Assembly: GCF_001660705.2 (NCBI RefSeq) | Contig: NZ_LYBV02000020.1 | Location: 1-64,000, forward strand | DNA length: 64,000 nucleotides | Reading direction: 5' to 3' | From: Saccharicrinis aurantiacus | GTDB taxonomy: Bacteria > Bacteroidota > Bacteroidia > Bacteroidales > Marinilabiliaceae | Part shown: in pieces, positions 16,991 to 26,124 of the stretch | How positions within the stretch are numbered: position 1 is the stretch's first letter | Layout of the letters: each line of letters opens with the position of its first letter | Position numbers and translations under genes: made by a program | The notes under the pieces: model-generated | What the model was told of the DNA's origin: nothing | The model's input: only the letters and a program-made list of their open reading frames with translations | Databases searched by the model: none

Positions 16991-18793
16991 ATGAAGACAA
17001 CACTTACACTTTTACTACTATTAATTAGTATTGTACATACACAATCTTATGCTCAGGATATTGAATTTTCAAATCAATTAGTAGAACGTTACAATAAGCA
17101 TTTAAATAATGCACAACTAAAGAGTACAGAACAACAAAGTAAACTTTGGTTAACCCCACTGCTGAAAGAAGCTCAATTAAATTGGGATAAACTTACACCT
17201 AAAGCACAAGAAGTCTTCTCGGTTTATAATAATGCACCTAGTTTTAGTGGAACAGAACTTACCTTTGAATCTGGTATTTTTACGTTTCATTATACAATAG
17301 ATAGTGATGACCCTAGTGAGGATGTGGATCCTACAGATGATGACGATAATGGAGTGCCAGATTATATTGATAACATGGCTTCTGTTTTTGTTGATAAAGT
17401 GTTTGATGAATACCATAGCACAATGACTTATACAGTACCTCCCAATGTAGATATTGCTAATGGTACAGGAACCTATCATGTATATGTTAGCGGAAAAGCG
17501 GCAGGAGAGTGGGTTTATGGCTATGTATCTTCAGGAGATAAATATACAGATAACCACAATTCAATAGATATTGTAGAGCGGTATTCTTATGGTAGTCATA
17601 TGGTAATGCGTAACAATTATCAAGGTTTTGGAAATACTGCTACTCAGGAAGAAAATGCGCTTAAGGTAACCGCAGCTCATGAGTATATGCATGCTATTCA
17701 GTTTGGTATTGCAGCAACTATGGATGGATGGTTCTTTGAAGCTTGTGCCGCATGGTCTGAAGAAGTTGTTTATCCTGGTATAGATGATAATTTTCAATAC
17801 ATGCCATTTATTTTCTTCTCAACTGATGTTGCCTTAAATTATGAAAATGGTGAGGATCCTGATGATGATACATATGATGGACATTGGTACGGATCATGGT
17901 TATTTATTCAGTATTTGTCAGAGCAATTTGGTAACGAAATAGTGAAGAGTATTTACAATACAAGTATAAATTATTATACTTTGAATGCTATTGATATAGA
18001 GCTTTCAACAAATTACTCTACCTCGTTGAAAGAAATGTTTATAAAATTCCATGTGGCAAATGCTGTATTAAAAGATAATGCAGATTTTTCACCTTATAAT
18101 TATAGCAGAGCAGGTGATTATTACTCTTATTTAGCATATTATTCTGGATATTCATTTGCTTCAAAGGCATACGAAAATGGAGCAAATTATCTTAATTTCT
18201 CAGGGCAAGAAATAGAATGGATTAGCAACGTTGATGGTAACAATCAATTAATGCGTTTGAGTGCCGACTATTTTAGCCTAGTGGCATCAAAGCCTTTCAA
18301 AGTAAAACTGAAGGCTTCAAGTAGTCTCGATAATATGCAATTGGTATTGGTTAAGATACATTATGGGGCCGACCCACAAAAGATAGAGGTGGTTTATGCT
18401 GATGAATATAATGAAGTGATTGTAAACGATTACGATTCATGGCAAGGATTTTTTCCTTTGGTGATTCGTATTGATGAGGAGGTAGAAACAATTGAACCAT
18501 TTAATTATTCTCTGGTAATTAATAGTGATTTACAAAGTTTAGTAAAGTACAATGAGAATTCGGAGATAAAAATTGCGCCTAATCCTATTAATAATTTATT
18601 GAATGTATACGGCACAAAAACAACAGATGTAGTTGTTAGTCTTACAAACATGACAGGTGTTGAAGTGCTTCGTAGTAGCCTTATGGATAATAGTATTAAT
18701 GTTTCAGATTTAAGCAACGGAATGTACTTTTTGTCAGTTTTTGAAAACAGTCAATTGGTAAGCATCAAAAAGGTTATTATCTCACATCATTAA
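16991..18793 (+). CDS. Secreted putative metalloprotease (MXAN_6640 type), T9SS
   Basis: A 600-residue protein: signal peptide (1-21, ending SYAQ), a propeptide-like helical stretch, an Asp-rich DDDDNGVPDYIDN calcium-binding-type loop (about 115-127), and a zinc site HEYMH at 230-234 with WFFEACAAWSEE downstream supplying the likely third ligand. This pattern is that of the MXAN_6640 family of putative metalloproteases. The last 75 residues, from IKIAPNPINNLLNV, are a T9SS type-A sorting domain, so it is exported to the surface or medium. A lipoprotein gene follows 50 nt downstream on the same strand. Confidence 0.8.
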   Translation: MKTTLTLLLLLISIVHTQSYAQDIEFSNQLVERYNKHLNNAQLKSTEQQSKLWLTPLLKEAQLNWDKLTPKAQEVFSVYNNAPSFSGTELTFESGIFTFHYTIDSDDPSEDVDPTDDDDNGVPDYIDNMASVFVDKVFDEYHSTMTYTVPPNVDIANGTGTYHVYVSGKAAGEWVYGYVSSGDKYTDNHNSIDIVERYSYGSHMVMRNNYQGFGNTATQEENALKVTAAHEYMHAIQFGIAATMDGWFFEACAAWSEEVVYPGIDDNFQYMPFIFFSTDVALNYENGEDPDDDTYDGHWYGSWLFIQYLSEQFGNEIVKSIYNTSINYYTLNAIDIELSTNYSTSLKEMFIKFHVANAVLKDNADFSPYNYSRAGDYYSYLAYYSGYSFASKAYENGANYLNFSGQEIEWISNVDGNNQLMRLSADYFSLVASKPFKVKLKASSSLDNMQLVLVKIHYGADPQKIEVVYADEYNEVIVNDYDSWQGFFPLVIRIDEEVETIEPFNYSLVINSDLQSLVKYNENSEIKIAPNPINNLLNVYGTKTTDVVVSLTNMTGVEVLRSSLMDNSINVSDLSNGMYFLSVFENSQLVSIKKVIISHH

Positions 18794-18843
18794 AATCTGC
18801 AGATGAAATTACCATCTGACCAATGAATAATAAATTTTAATCA

Positions 18844-19302
18844 ATGAAACACTTAATATATTTATTAGCACTACTGACTGTTCTGATATCAGCTTGTCAA
18901 ACTACAAAACAAACTGCAGTTAAAAGTAATGAGGTAGTAATTAAGTTATCTAAGTCGCCAGGAAGAAGTATTAACCCTTCATACAGTCTTGAGTTGTATC
19001 CTGATGGAAAAGCCGTTTTAAACGGACGAAAGAATATGGAACAGCTAGGGAATCACTCAAAGAATATTGGATTAGAAAGAGTAGACCTTCTAATCAAAGC
19101 TTTTGAAAAGGCGAAGTTCTTTGATTTTGAAGATGAATATACAGCAATGATTACTGATTTACCTACTACGTATATCACATACACCTCAAAAGGCGTAAGT
19201 AAAAGAATTCGAGATTATCATGGGGCACCCGAAGAATTAAAAGCTCTTGAAAAGCTGCTTGAAGATATTGTAGCCGAAGGAAATTGGCAAAAAATGGAAT
19301 AA
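18844..19302 (+). CDS. Lipoprotein, DUF6438-like
   Basis: A 152-residue protein with a lipobox LISAC (Cys at about 18), so it is membrane anchored. The mature part has the pattern of DUF6438: YSLELYPDGKAVLNGRKNM, then a helix, then FDFEDEYTAMITDLPTTYITYTSKG and a C-terminal LEKLLEDI helix. The function is unknown. It may be co-transcribed with the metalloprotease gene, and the transcript ends at a strong hairpin. Confidence 0.72.
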   Translation: MKHLIYLLALLTVLISACQTTKQTAVKSNEVVIKLSKSPGRSINPSYSLELYPDGKAVLNGRKNMEQLGNHSKNIGLERVDLLIKAFEKAKFFDFEDEYTAMITDLPTTYITYTSKGVSKRIRDYHGAPEELKALEKLLEDIVAEGNWQKME

Positions 19303-19304
19303 TT

Positions 19305-19344
19305 AAAAAGCTCCAATATGCAAGTGTTCATATTGGAGCTTTTT
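19305..19344. terminator. Bidirectional terminator
   Basis: A perfect 16-bp inverted repeat (19305-19320 with 19329-19344) with A and T runs lies between the convergent lipoprotein and AIM24 genes. Confidence 0.88.
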
Positions 19345-19364
19345 ATTTATATACTATTTGAATA

Positions 19365-20135
19365 TTAACTTTCAAGTAGTGTGTTTAATAAACCACCACT
19401 ACTTTCTTTTCCTCTATTTCCGCCAGTAGGTGCTATCTGAGCTATTAATTTACGAATTGGCATTGATTGTAGCCAAACCTTACCATGTCCTCTTAGAGTG
19501 GCTAAAAATAATCCTTCGCCACCAAATACCATCGATTTTAAGCCCCCAGCACGTTCTATATCAAAGTCAATTCCATCCTGAAAACCCACTACGCAACCAG
19601 TATCAACTCTTAAGGTATCACCTTTAAGTTCGTGTTCCACTATAGTGCCACCAGCATGTATAAATGCCATTCCATCACCCTCTAGTTTTTGCAATATAAA
19701 ACCTTCGCCACCAAAGAAACCTGCAGTCAACTTACGGTTAAAGTGCATACTAATTTTGGTACCTAATGCAGCACATAAAAAAGCATCGCGCTGCACAATA
19801 ATTTTCCGGTTCATATTTGCCAAATTTACTGGTATAATTGTTCCTGGATAAGGAGCCGCAAAAGCAACATGGCTTTTACCAATACCACGATGTGTAAAGT
19901 GCGTAATAAATATCGATTCACCAGTTATGGTTCGGGATACGGCAGAAAATAATTTTCCCATCATCCCCTGATCTGGTGCTGAACCATCGCCCATCTTGGT
20001 TTCAAACTGGATGCCTTCTTTCATGTACATCATTGCTCCAGCTTCAGCAATAACAGTTTCATTAGGATCTAATTCAATTTCTACAAACTGAATATCATGT
20101 CCTTTAATTTTGTAATCAATTTCGTGCGATTTCAT
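19365..20135 (-). CDS. AIM24 / TIGR00266 family protein
   Basis: A protein of about 256 residues with the glycine-rich beta-repeat pattern of the AIM24/TIGR00266 family ([51 protein letters not shown]). It is a soluble, trimeric-type beta-prism fold of unknown biochemical role. Bacterial members often sit in stress-response gene sets. The start is the ATG at 20135, because the longer frame would begin with TTG. It converges with the lipoprotein gene and has no obvious operon partner. Confidence 0.88.
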   Translation of the reverse strand: MKSHEIDYKIKGHDIQFVEIELDPNETVIAEAGAMMYMKEGIQFETKMGDGSAPDQGMMGKLFSAVSRTITGESIFITHFTHRGIGKSHVAFAAPYPGTIIPVNLANMNRKIIVQRDAFLCAALGTKISMHFNRKLTAGFFGGEGFILQKLEGDGMAFIHAGGTIVEHELKGDTLRVDTGCVVGFQDGIDFDIERAGGLKSMVFGGEGLFLATLRGHGKVWLQSMPIRKLIAQIAPTGGNRGKESSGGLLNTLLES

Positions 20136-20327
20136 TATTGTGAACTTTAAAAGTTTTTTCAAGAATTTTAATAGCGCTACACTCCTTAGTATATAACGTA
20201 AGTAGCCTTACTATTATACAAATTAAGTTATAAATTTTTATTTTTTTTCTGAATAGGCTTGCCATCGGAAAATTTATGTATTATCTTGTATATGAATTCT
20301 TTTTATAGATTAGGTTAAAGAAATGTG

Positions 20328-20351
20328 TTGCTTTTACATTCTATGTAAAAG
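20328..20351 (+). promoter_or_regulatory. Palindrome upstream of a small-RNA unit
   Basis: A perfect 9-bp inverted repeat, CTTTTACAT (20331-20339) and ATGTAAAAG (20343-20351), begins just after a TTG at 20328-20330. If that TTG is a -33 element, the palindrome fills the promoter spacer and could be an operator for the unit starting near 20356. The -7 element is poor. Confidence 0.35.
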
Positions 20352-20355
20352 TGTT

Positions 20356-20406
20356 TAGTTAGGTTTGGTTAAGTATAGGGGAGGAGTGGTTACCTCCCCT
20401 TTTTTT
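20356..20406 (+). ncRNA. Candidate small RNA, copy 3 of a three-member family
   Basis: The 15-nt sequence GTTAGGTTTGGTTAA (20358-20372) is followed after 5 nt by an intrinsic terminator: GGGGAGG (20378-20384), an 8-nt loop, CCTCCCC (20393-20399) and seven T. No gene lies upstream on this strand, so the terminator must serve a short transcript. The same 15-mer with the same geometry occurs at 59610 and 60569. The terminator sequence is unrelated to those two. Confidence 0.55.
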
Positions 20407-20537
20407 ATGCCTAATAATTTCTTCTGTTTTTAGATAAAGTAACAAGAGTAGACCTTGGCATAATTATGACACTATAATGGAAGAAAGAATTTATAATTAA
20501 AACAAAGTATTAAGCTTCATTGATAATGTAGAGGTAA

Positions 20538-21785
20538 TTATCTTATCAAGTGAATAGCGCCTTCTAGTTTCTTCTTTTCATCTTTATTAAAGCCTTCTGC
20601 AGTGATGTAATAAAAGTAAACGCCTTCTGATGCTTTGCGCCCTTTAATTTTTCCATTCCATCCTTCACCCGGATTATTGGTTTCATACACTTTGCGTCCC
20701 CATCTATTCAAGATAACCATTCTAAATTTTTCAATGGATTTGTATTGTACCAAGAAAATATCATGTGTGCCATCATCATTTGGAGTGAAAGCATTGGGTA
20801 CTTCAATTGACATTTCAATTACTTTTATTTCAGTTCCACTGTATGTATCTGTGCAGCCTGTTGTTCTGTTTAGAATGCTTAGCCTTGCATTATAGGTTCC
20901 AGCTTCTGAGAAAACGTAATTGGGTTTAAGAATATCATAATCGGCTCCAATTTCGCCTTCAGGGCCCTCAATTTGCGTATTATAGTATACCCACTCTCTA
21001 TCATCAATACTGCCTTTTGAGATATCTTCGAAATTTACTAAAACAGGAGCGGAGTAACTATCTGAACTACTTATCTCATTTTCATAATCTCTTTCAGAAA
21101 CTGTCGCTTTGTATTCTGCCTTCACAGCAATCTCTTCAATTTCTATAGTATTACTGTTAAGCGTATAGAAATTGAATGCTTCAAGGTTTAATGCATAAGA
21201 TGTTTTTTCAACCGGAGCAGGTAGTGCAGGGTTGGGCTCATCAACATTCTCAAAATCATCGTTGGGAGTTATGGTCCAATTGTAGGTGTATTCATATTCG
21301 AGGTTGATAGCCGCTGACGTAGTAATGTCGTAATAAGTTAGATTTTTTGAAACAATATCAGTTTTCATCCGCACATACTCACAACTTGTAGAAGTGGAAT
21401 CAATATCTACTGATTCAATTACAGGAACAAATACCCAGCAATGGTGTGTTTCAGTTATTGTACCAGTTTCACCACCCTCAAGGATTTCTACTTTATAGCC
21501 GCCTTCTTCTATATCCTGATTATAAACAGGGCTATTATTGGAGTATTCCTCTTTCCAAACACCATTTGTATTCGTATACCAAACATAGGTGGGCACTGCT
21601 GGCGGGTTAATAGGGCTTACCGATATGACTCCTGCACTAAGATTGGAGTATAAAAAAACGGGATCTTGCGTAGGGTGTGTTGTGTATTTTGTTTCTGTTT
21701 CGCTATTGTTTCCTGTGGCTTGCATTTGCGCAGAAAGAAGTGCGGTAGAGAATAATAATATAGCAAGAAGAGTATATAATTTCAT
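20538..21785 (-). CDS. Secreted protein with T9SS type-B (CHU_C) domain
   Basis: A 415-residue protein: signal peptide (1-19), several Ig/PKD-like beta-domains (about 30-330, acidic and rich in Tyr, Thr and Asn), and a C-terminal gliding-motility-type sorting domain. The sorting domain is recognised by VPNAFTPNDDGTHDIF, VILNRWGRKVYE, GWNGKIKG and GVYFYYITAEG. Type-B substrates leave by T9SS and stay on the surface or are released. The passenger has no catalytic signature, so a structural or adhesive role is likely. It is 82 nt downstream of the TPR-HTH regulator gene on the same strand and could share its transcript. Confidence 0.82.
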   Translation of the reverse strand: MKLYTLLAILLFSTALLSAQMQATGNNSETETKYTTHPTQDPVFLYSNLSAGVISVSPINPPAVPTYVWYTNTNGVWKEEYSNNSPVYNQDIEEGGYKVEILEGGETGTITETHHCWVFVPVIESVDIDSTSTSCEYVRMKTDIVSKNLTYYDITTSAAINLEYEYTYNWTITPNDDFENVDEPNPALPAPVEKTSYALNLEAFNFYTLNSNTIEIEEIAVKAEYKATVSERDYENEISSSDSYSAPVLVNFEDISKGSIDDREWVYYNTQIEGPEGEIGADYDILKPNYVFSEAGTYNARLSILNRTTGCTDTYSGTEIKVIEMSIEVPNAFTPNDDGTHDIFLVQYKSIEKFRMVILNRWGRKVYETNNPGEGWNGKIKGRKASEGVYFYYITAEGFNKDEKKKLEGAIHLIR

Positions 21786-21867
21786 TGTTCTTTATTTCAA
21801 GCTTATAAATATAATTGTTAAAGATATTTATTTAAACGGAATGCATTTATAATAATTGTATTTCGTA

Positions 21868-23478
21868 TTAAATTGACGAGATGTAACTGGTTAGATTGAT
21901 ACTTCTATCTAAATCCATTTTTTTACGCAAGCGATGCCGTGCTTTATGCACACTATCGGTTGAAATTCCCAATAGATGCGCCATTTCTTTTCCTGAGAAG
22001 TTTAATTTGATGAGGGCACATATCTTTAAATCACCATGACTTAGCTTTGGAAACTGTTCTTGTAGTTTGTCGTAAAAATCTTTATTCACAGCAATAAAAC
22101 GCGTATTAAAATCATCCCACAAAGTATTTTCATTATGTTTTAATGCATTTAGTAGCACTTTTGATTCGCGATTGTCTTTTTGAGATTTCAGATACTCTCG
22201 CACAGTAATCATCATTTCCTCTTTCTCAATTAACTGTAATGTAGATGCGGTTAATTCCTTATTTTTTAATTCAAGTAGTTTTTCTGATTCCGTTTGCTTC
22301 TGTAAGTTAAGTTGTTTTTCTTTTTTGTGTTTTTTAGCCTGATATCTATTCCTAACAATTAGTCCTCCTATTATTAGCAATAGAAATACGGAATACAATA
22401 TAGCCCTGAACATGATTATGGATTGACGGTTTTTGGCCAATTCTAAATTCTGCTTTATAATCTCATCATTCTTTTGATTGATATCTTCCATATACCTGCT
22501 GCGAATGGTAATGAAGTCATTGTTAGAAATCGCTTTTGTGCTAAAGTAGCGCTCGTTCATATTCTTGGATAATTGCAAATGGGTATATGCCTTTTGATAT
22601 TGTTTTATTTGATAAAGTAATAGTGCATATTGTTCATGTATAAAAGGACTTAAGTCAATATGTTTTTTCTTTGTCTCTAATAATTGAAGCGCTCGCTCAA
22701 AATAATTGATGGATGCAGAATAGTTCTCTAGTTGTTTCTGTACAATACCTAAATACGTGTAAATGATTACCAAATACTCCTTGTCTGATATCTTTTTATC
22801 CGTCGGCTTAATTTCCTCAAACACTTTTTTTGCACTATTAAGTGGTATCAAGGCATCTTTGGGTTTATTTAAACTACTAAGGAGTATGCCTTTTTCCACA
22901 TCTAAATACCCCATATTTACTGGGTTTGTATTAATGGTATCCGAAATAAGATAACAACTATCTAAATACACCAAGGCCTTGTCGTATTCCCTAAAATGCC
23001 TGTGAGAGAGGGTAACGCTAAAGTAGGCCGATACTAACCTATGCACGTTTAACTTATGCTTAGGCACTAATTCTTTATGTAATTCTAAAGCACGTTGCAA
23101 ATAAAAGTTGGCATCGGTCTTTTGATATAGCATATAGTTGAGCACACCAAAAATTTGGCAAGCGCCGGCTAATAATACAGAATCCTTCAGTTCTTCGGCT
23201 AGGTATAATGCCTCGCCTGCATACTCAAAGGCAGAGCTGTAATTCTGCGTAGTTTGGTTATACTCACTCAGCTTTAATAGGGCTGTAATTTTTAAAGAAT
23301 CGTTGCCTTGATTATCCGCAATTGTAAATGCTTTTTCTAAAGCTTGAAGTTCCGGACTCTTCTCTTTTGATACTTGCTCATGGTTTCTAATATCTGTTGA
23401 GGCTTGTCCTGATGTTAGTTGAGAGAATATAGTTGCTATTACTAGTATTAATATACTTCTGTATTCTTTAAGTGTCAT
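21868..23478 (-). CDS. Membrane-anchored TPR regulator with LuxR-type HTH
   Basis: A 536-residue protein: N-terminal signal or anchor (about 1-25), a TPR array (about 40-320, with repeats such as LLKLSEYNQTTQNYSSAFEY and YLGIVQKQLENYSASINYFE), a membrane span (about 353-376), a charged coiled coil (about 380-440) and a C-terminal helix-turn-helix (about 476-526: LSHGDLKICALIKLNFSGKE, then MAHLLGISTDSVHKARHRLR). The TPR part would be periplasmic and the HTH cytoplasmic, giving a one-protein transmembrane regulator, a design common in Bacteroidota. It is divergent from the GH127 gene with a 197-bp shared upstream region. Control of that gene is possible but not shown. Confidence 0.8.
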   Translation of the reverse strand: MTLKEYRSILILVIATIFSQLTSGQASTDIRNHEQVSKEKSPELQALEKAFTIADNQGNDSLKITALLKLSEYNQTTQNYSSAFEYAGEALYLAEELKDSVLLAGACQIFGVLNYMLYQKTDANFYLQRALELHKELVPKHKLNVHRLVSAYFSVTLSHRHFREYDKALVYLDSCYLISDTINTNPVNMGYLDVEKGILLSSLNKPKDALIPLNSAKKVFEEIKPTDKKISDKEYLVIIYTYLGIVQKQLENYSASINYFERALQLLETKKKHIDLSPFIHEQYALLLYQIKQYQKAYTHLQLSKNMNERYFSTKAISNNDFITIRSRYMEDINQKNDEIIKQNLELAKNRQSIIMFRAILYSVFLLLIIGGLIVRNRYQAKKHKKEKQLNLQKQTESEKLLELKNKELTASTLQLIEKEEMMITVREYLKSQKDNRESKVLLNALKHNENTLWDDFNTRFIAVNKDFYDKLQEQFPKLSHGDLKICALIKLNFSGKEMAHLLGISTDSVHKARHRLRKKMDLDRSINLTSYISSI

Positions 23479-23583
23479 ATTATTAGATTCTTAATGATTT
23501 TCAAAAGTAAAACAAATATTTTATATGTCCTGTTAAAATACTGCTAAAAGTATCAGTTGTCCTGTTTTTGTCAGGCCTCGTTA

Positions 23584-23615
23584 TTGTTTTATTTCGTTAA
23601 TAAGCTCTAAAATTG
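23584..23615 (+). promoter_or_regulatory. Probable promoter of the GH127 gene
   Basis: TTG at 23584-23586, 21 nt, then TAAAATTG at 23608-23615, one base from the TAnnTTTG consensus. It would start transcription about 53 nt before the ATG. Confidence 0.4.
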
Positions 23616-23675
23616 CAGAAGTATTATTACAAAGATTAACATTCACATCAATCATATTTTAAAACTATAAATACA

Positions 23676-25697
23676 ATGAAAAAGTTAGCTTTATTACTAT
23701 GTTGTGTTTTTGCTTTGCAGCTTGCCTCTGCACAAGAGCACGGAATTATTAATAACTCAGAGAGTCCGTATGTAAAACTAAAAAGTGTTGACATGGGCGA
23801 CTGTGTTTGGACTGATGGTTTTTGGGCCGAGAAATTTGATGTAGCAAAAAATAGCATGCTTCCATATATGGAAAGCCTTTTAACTGGTGATACAGGCCAT
23901 GCGCTTAACAACTTTAAAATTGCTGCTGGTTTAAAAGAAGGAAAGCATAAAGGTATGCGTTGGCACGATGGCGATTTCTATAAATTTATGGAAGCCTACA
24001 TGTATATGTATGCGCAAACTAAGGATGCAGAAATCTTAAAAAAATTAGATGGTTGGATTTCTATCATCGAGCAAGCCATGCTTGAAGATGGTTACCTACA
24101 AACGCAAATTCAGTTAAACGATAAAGTAAATCGTTACGAGAATCGTAAGTACCACGAGATGTATAACACAGGTCACCTTTTAACAAGTGCTTGTATCCAT
24201 TACCGCATTACTGGGCAAAAAAACTTCTTAGATTTAGCTGTTCGTCATGCCGATTTATTGTACACTTTATTCATGCCAGAAGATAAACATTTTGGTCGCT
24301 TCGGGTTTAACCAAACTCAAATTATGGGTTGTGTTGAATTATACCGTACAGTTGGCGATGCGAAGTATTTAAAGTTAGCAGAAAAGTTCATCAATAATCG
24401 CGGACAATATAAAGTAGAAGAAACACCAGAAACTCAGGGTTACCCAATTGGTGATATGGTGCAAGAGACTACTCCTCTTCGCGAAGAAGATGAGGCAGTA
24501 GGACACGCTGTATTAGCTTTATATTATTACGCAGGTGCTGCTGATGTATATGCCGAAACCGGTGAAAAAGCTTTAATTGATGCTTTAGATAGACTATGGT
24601 ATAACGTTACACAACAGAAGATGTATGTAACTGGTGCTTTAGGTCAAACACACTACGGAGCATCTTCAAACCGTCAGTTGATCGAAGAGGGATTCTTAGA
24701 TGCCTACACAATGCCAAACACACATGCTTATAACGAAACTTGCGCGAATATTTGTAACTCAATGTTCTCTAAGCGTATGTTAGATATCAAAGGAGAATCG
24801 AAGTATGCCGATATTATGGAACTTGTGGTTTATAACTCTGGTTTATCAGGTATTAGCCTTGAGGGTAAAGACTATTATTACGCCAACCCATTGCGTATGA
24901 TTAACGGAACAATTGACTATGATAAAATGGTAACTGAGTTTCCTGAGCGTCAGCCTTACTTAGATTGTTTCTGTTGTCCTCCAAACTTGGTTCGTACGGT
25001 ATGTAAACTTTCAGGTTGGGCTTATAGCAAGCCAGCCAACGGTATTGCAGTGAATCTTTATGGCGGAAATAAACTGAACACAACTTTATTAGATGGTTCT
25101 AAATTAGAGCTTGAGCAAGTAACCAAATATCCTTGGGAAGGACGTGTAGATATTACCATCAATAAAGCTAAAAAAGCCGCTTTCGATGTAATGGTGCGTA
25201 TCCCTAATTGGGCAGAAGGAACCAAAGTTTTGGTTAACGGAAAAGATGCTGGAGTAGCTGTTGAGGCAGGTAAATTTGCCACTATCAAACGCGCATGGAA
25301 AAAAGGCGATGTGCTTACTGTTGATATGCCAATGGACGTAAGATATGTTGAGGGTAATACTTTAATTGAGGAAGCTCGTAACCAAGTGGCCATTAAGCGT
25401 GGACCAATTGTATATTGTGTTGAGTCGCCTGACTTACCAAAAGATGCCAAAATCATGGACATCTACCTAAGTAGCGATAAAGACTTTAAGCCAGTATACA
25501 AAAAAGACTTATTAAGTGGTGTAACTTCAATTGAAACCGAAGTATTGGTACGTAAAAACAACAACGATGCTGATATGTATAAAATGGTTTCAAAACCTGA
25601 GTTCGAAGTAGTAAAATCACAATTGGTACCTGTTTACTCATGGAGTAACCGTGGTCGCGCAGAAATGACTGTATTTATGCCAATAATCTGGAAATAA
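23676..25697 (+). CDS. GH127-family beta-L-arabinofuranosidase
   Basis: A 673-residue secreted or periplasmic enzyme that removes terminal beta-L-arabinofuranose or a related sugar. It has a signal peptide (1-19), an (alpha/alpha)6-barrel start (DGFWAEKFDVAKNSMLPYME), HEMYNTGHL, and the family's zinc/cysteine site: Glu and Cys in YNETCANIC and the Cys pair in DCFCCPPN, one of which is the expected nucleophile. The C-terminal half is the usual beta-domain (MVRIPNWAEGTKVLVNG, IKRGPIVYCVE). Codon usage is a little richer in C than that of the neighbours, which suggests high expression. It has its own promoter and terminator, opposite a TPR-HTH regulator gene. Confidence 0.9.
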   Translation: MKKLALLLCCVFALQLASAQEHGIINNSESPYVKLKSVDMGDCVWTDGFWAEKFDVAKNSMLPYMESLLTGDTGHALNNFKIAAGLKEGKHKGMRWHDGDFYKFMEAYMYMYAQTKDAEILKKLDGWISIIEQAMLEDGYLQTQIQLNDKVNRYENRKYHEMYNTGHLLTSACIHYRITGQKNFLDLAVRHADLLYTLFMPEDKHFGRFGFNQTQIMGCVELYRTVGDAKYLKLAEKFINNRGQYKVEETPETQGYPIGDMVQETTPLREEDEAVGHAVLALYYYAGAADVYAETGEKALIDALDRLWYNVTQQKMYVTGALGQTHYGASSNRQLIEEGFLDAYTMPNTHAYNETCANICNSMFSKRMLDIKGESKYADIMELVVYNSGLSGISLEGKDYYYANPLRMINGTIDYDKMVTEFPERQPYLDCFCCPPNLVRTVCKLSGWAYSKPANGIAVNLYGGNKLNTTLLDGSKLELEQVTKYPWEGRVDITINKAKKAAFDVMVRIPNWAEGTKVLVNGKDAGVAVEAGKFATIKRAWKKGDVLTVDMPMDVRYVEGNTLIEEARNQVAIKRGPIVYCVESPDLPKDAKIMDIYLSSDKDFKPVYKKDLLSGVTSIETEVLVRKNNNDADMYKMVSKPEFEVVKSQLVPVYSWSNRGRAEMTVFMPIIWK

Positions 25698-25720
25698 CCC
25701 TATCACTAATATTTATTAAG

Positions 25721-25755
25721 AAGCCCGGAGGTACTAAGTATCTTCGGGTTTTTTT
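25721..25755 (+). terminator. Intrinsic terminator of the GH127 gene
   Basis: A 9-bp stem with two G-U pairs (AGCCCGGAG with CTTCGGGTT) and a long T run to 25755, 24 nt after the stop codon. Confidence 0.75.
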
Positions 25756-25837
25756 ATGTCTGTAGCTTTGCAAATAATTTACTATTAATATATATACACC
25801 TAATTACAAGCTGTAAGTTCCATTAATAATTTAATAA

Positions 25838-25930
25838 GGGGCTTCCCCTGCGGGTCACGCTATACGCTGTATCTTTTTGTCCCGAAAAAGGCCAAAAAGG
25901 ATGCCGCTCCTATCGTTAAGCCGGGCCCTT
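25838..25930. repeat. GC-rich structured intergenic repeat
   Basis: An island of about 90 bp that is clearly richer in G and C than its surroundings. It holds an imperfect hairpin whose arms are 25871-25882 (ATCTTTTTGTCC) and 25890-25902 (GGCCAAAAAGGAT), flanked by GCGGGTCACGCTATACGCTG and ATGCCGCTCCTATCG. From memory this resembles dispersed non-coding repeats seen in many marine Bacteroidota genomes. I see only one copy here. Confidence 0.5.
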
Positions 25931-26124
25931 CTCACCTCATACCATCCTAAATTAGTCAATGCAATATAAAGCCCAATACATTATAATTTTCGCAAAATCG
26001 CACCTTGAGCCAATTGTCCATTAGGCTGAACTTATTGTCCGCATACGCCTGCTCATAAGCCCCTACATTTGTAACATAGAAATAAATACAAATAATGAAG
26101 CACACGCTTCTTAAAGCTTATAGC

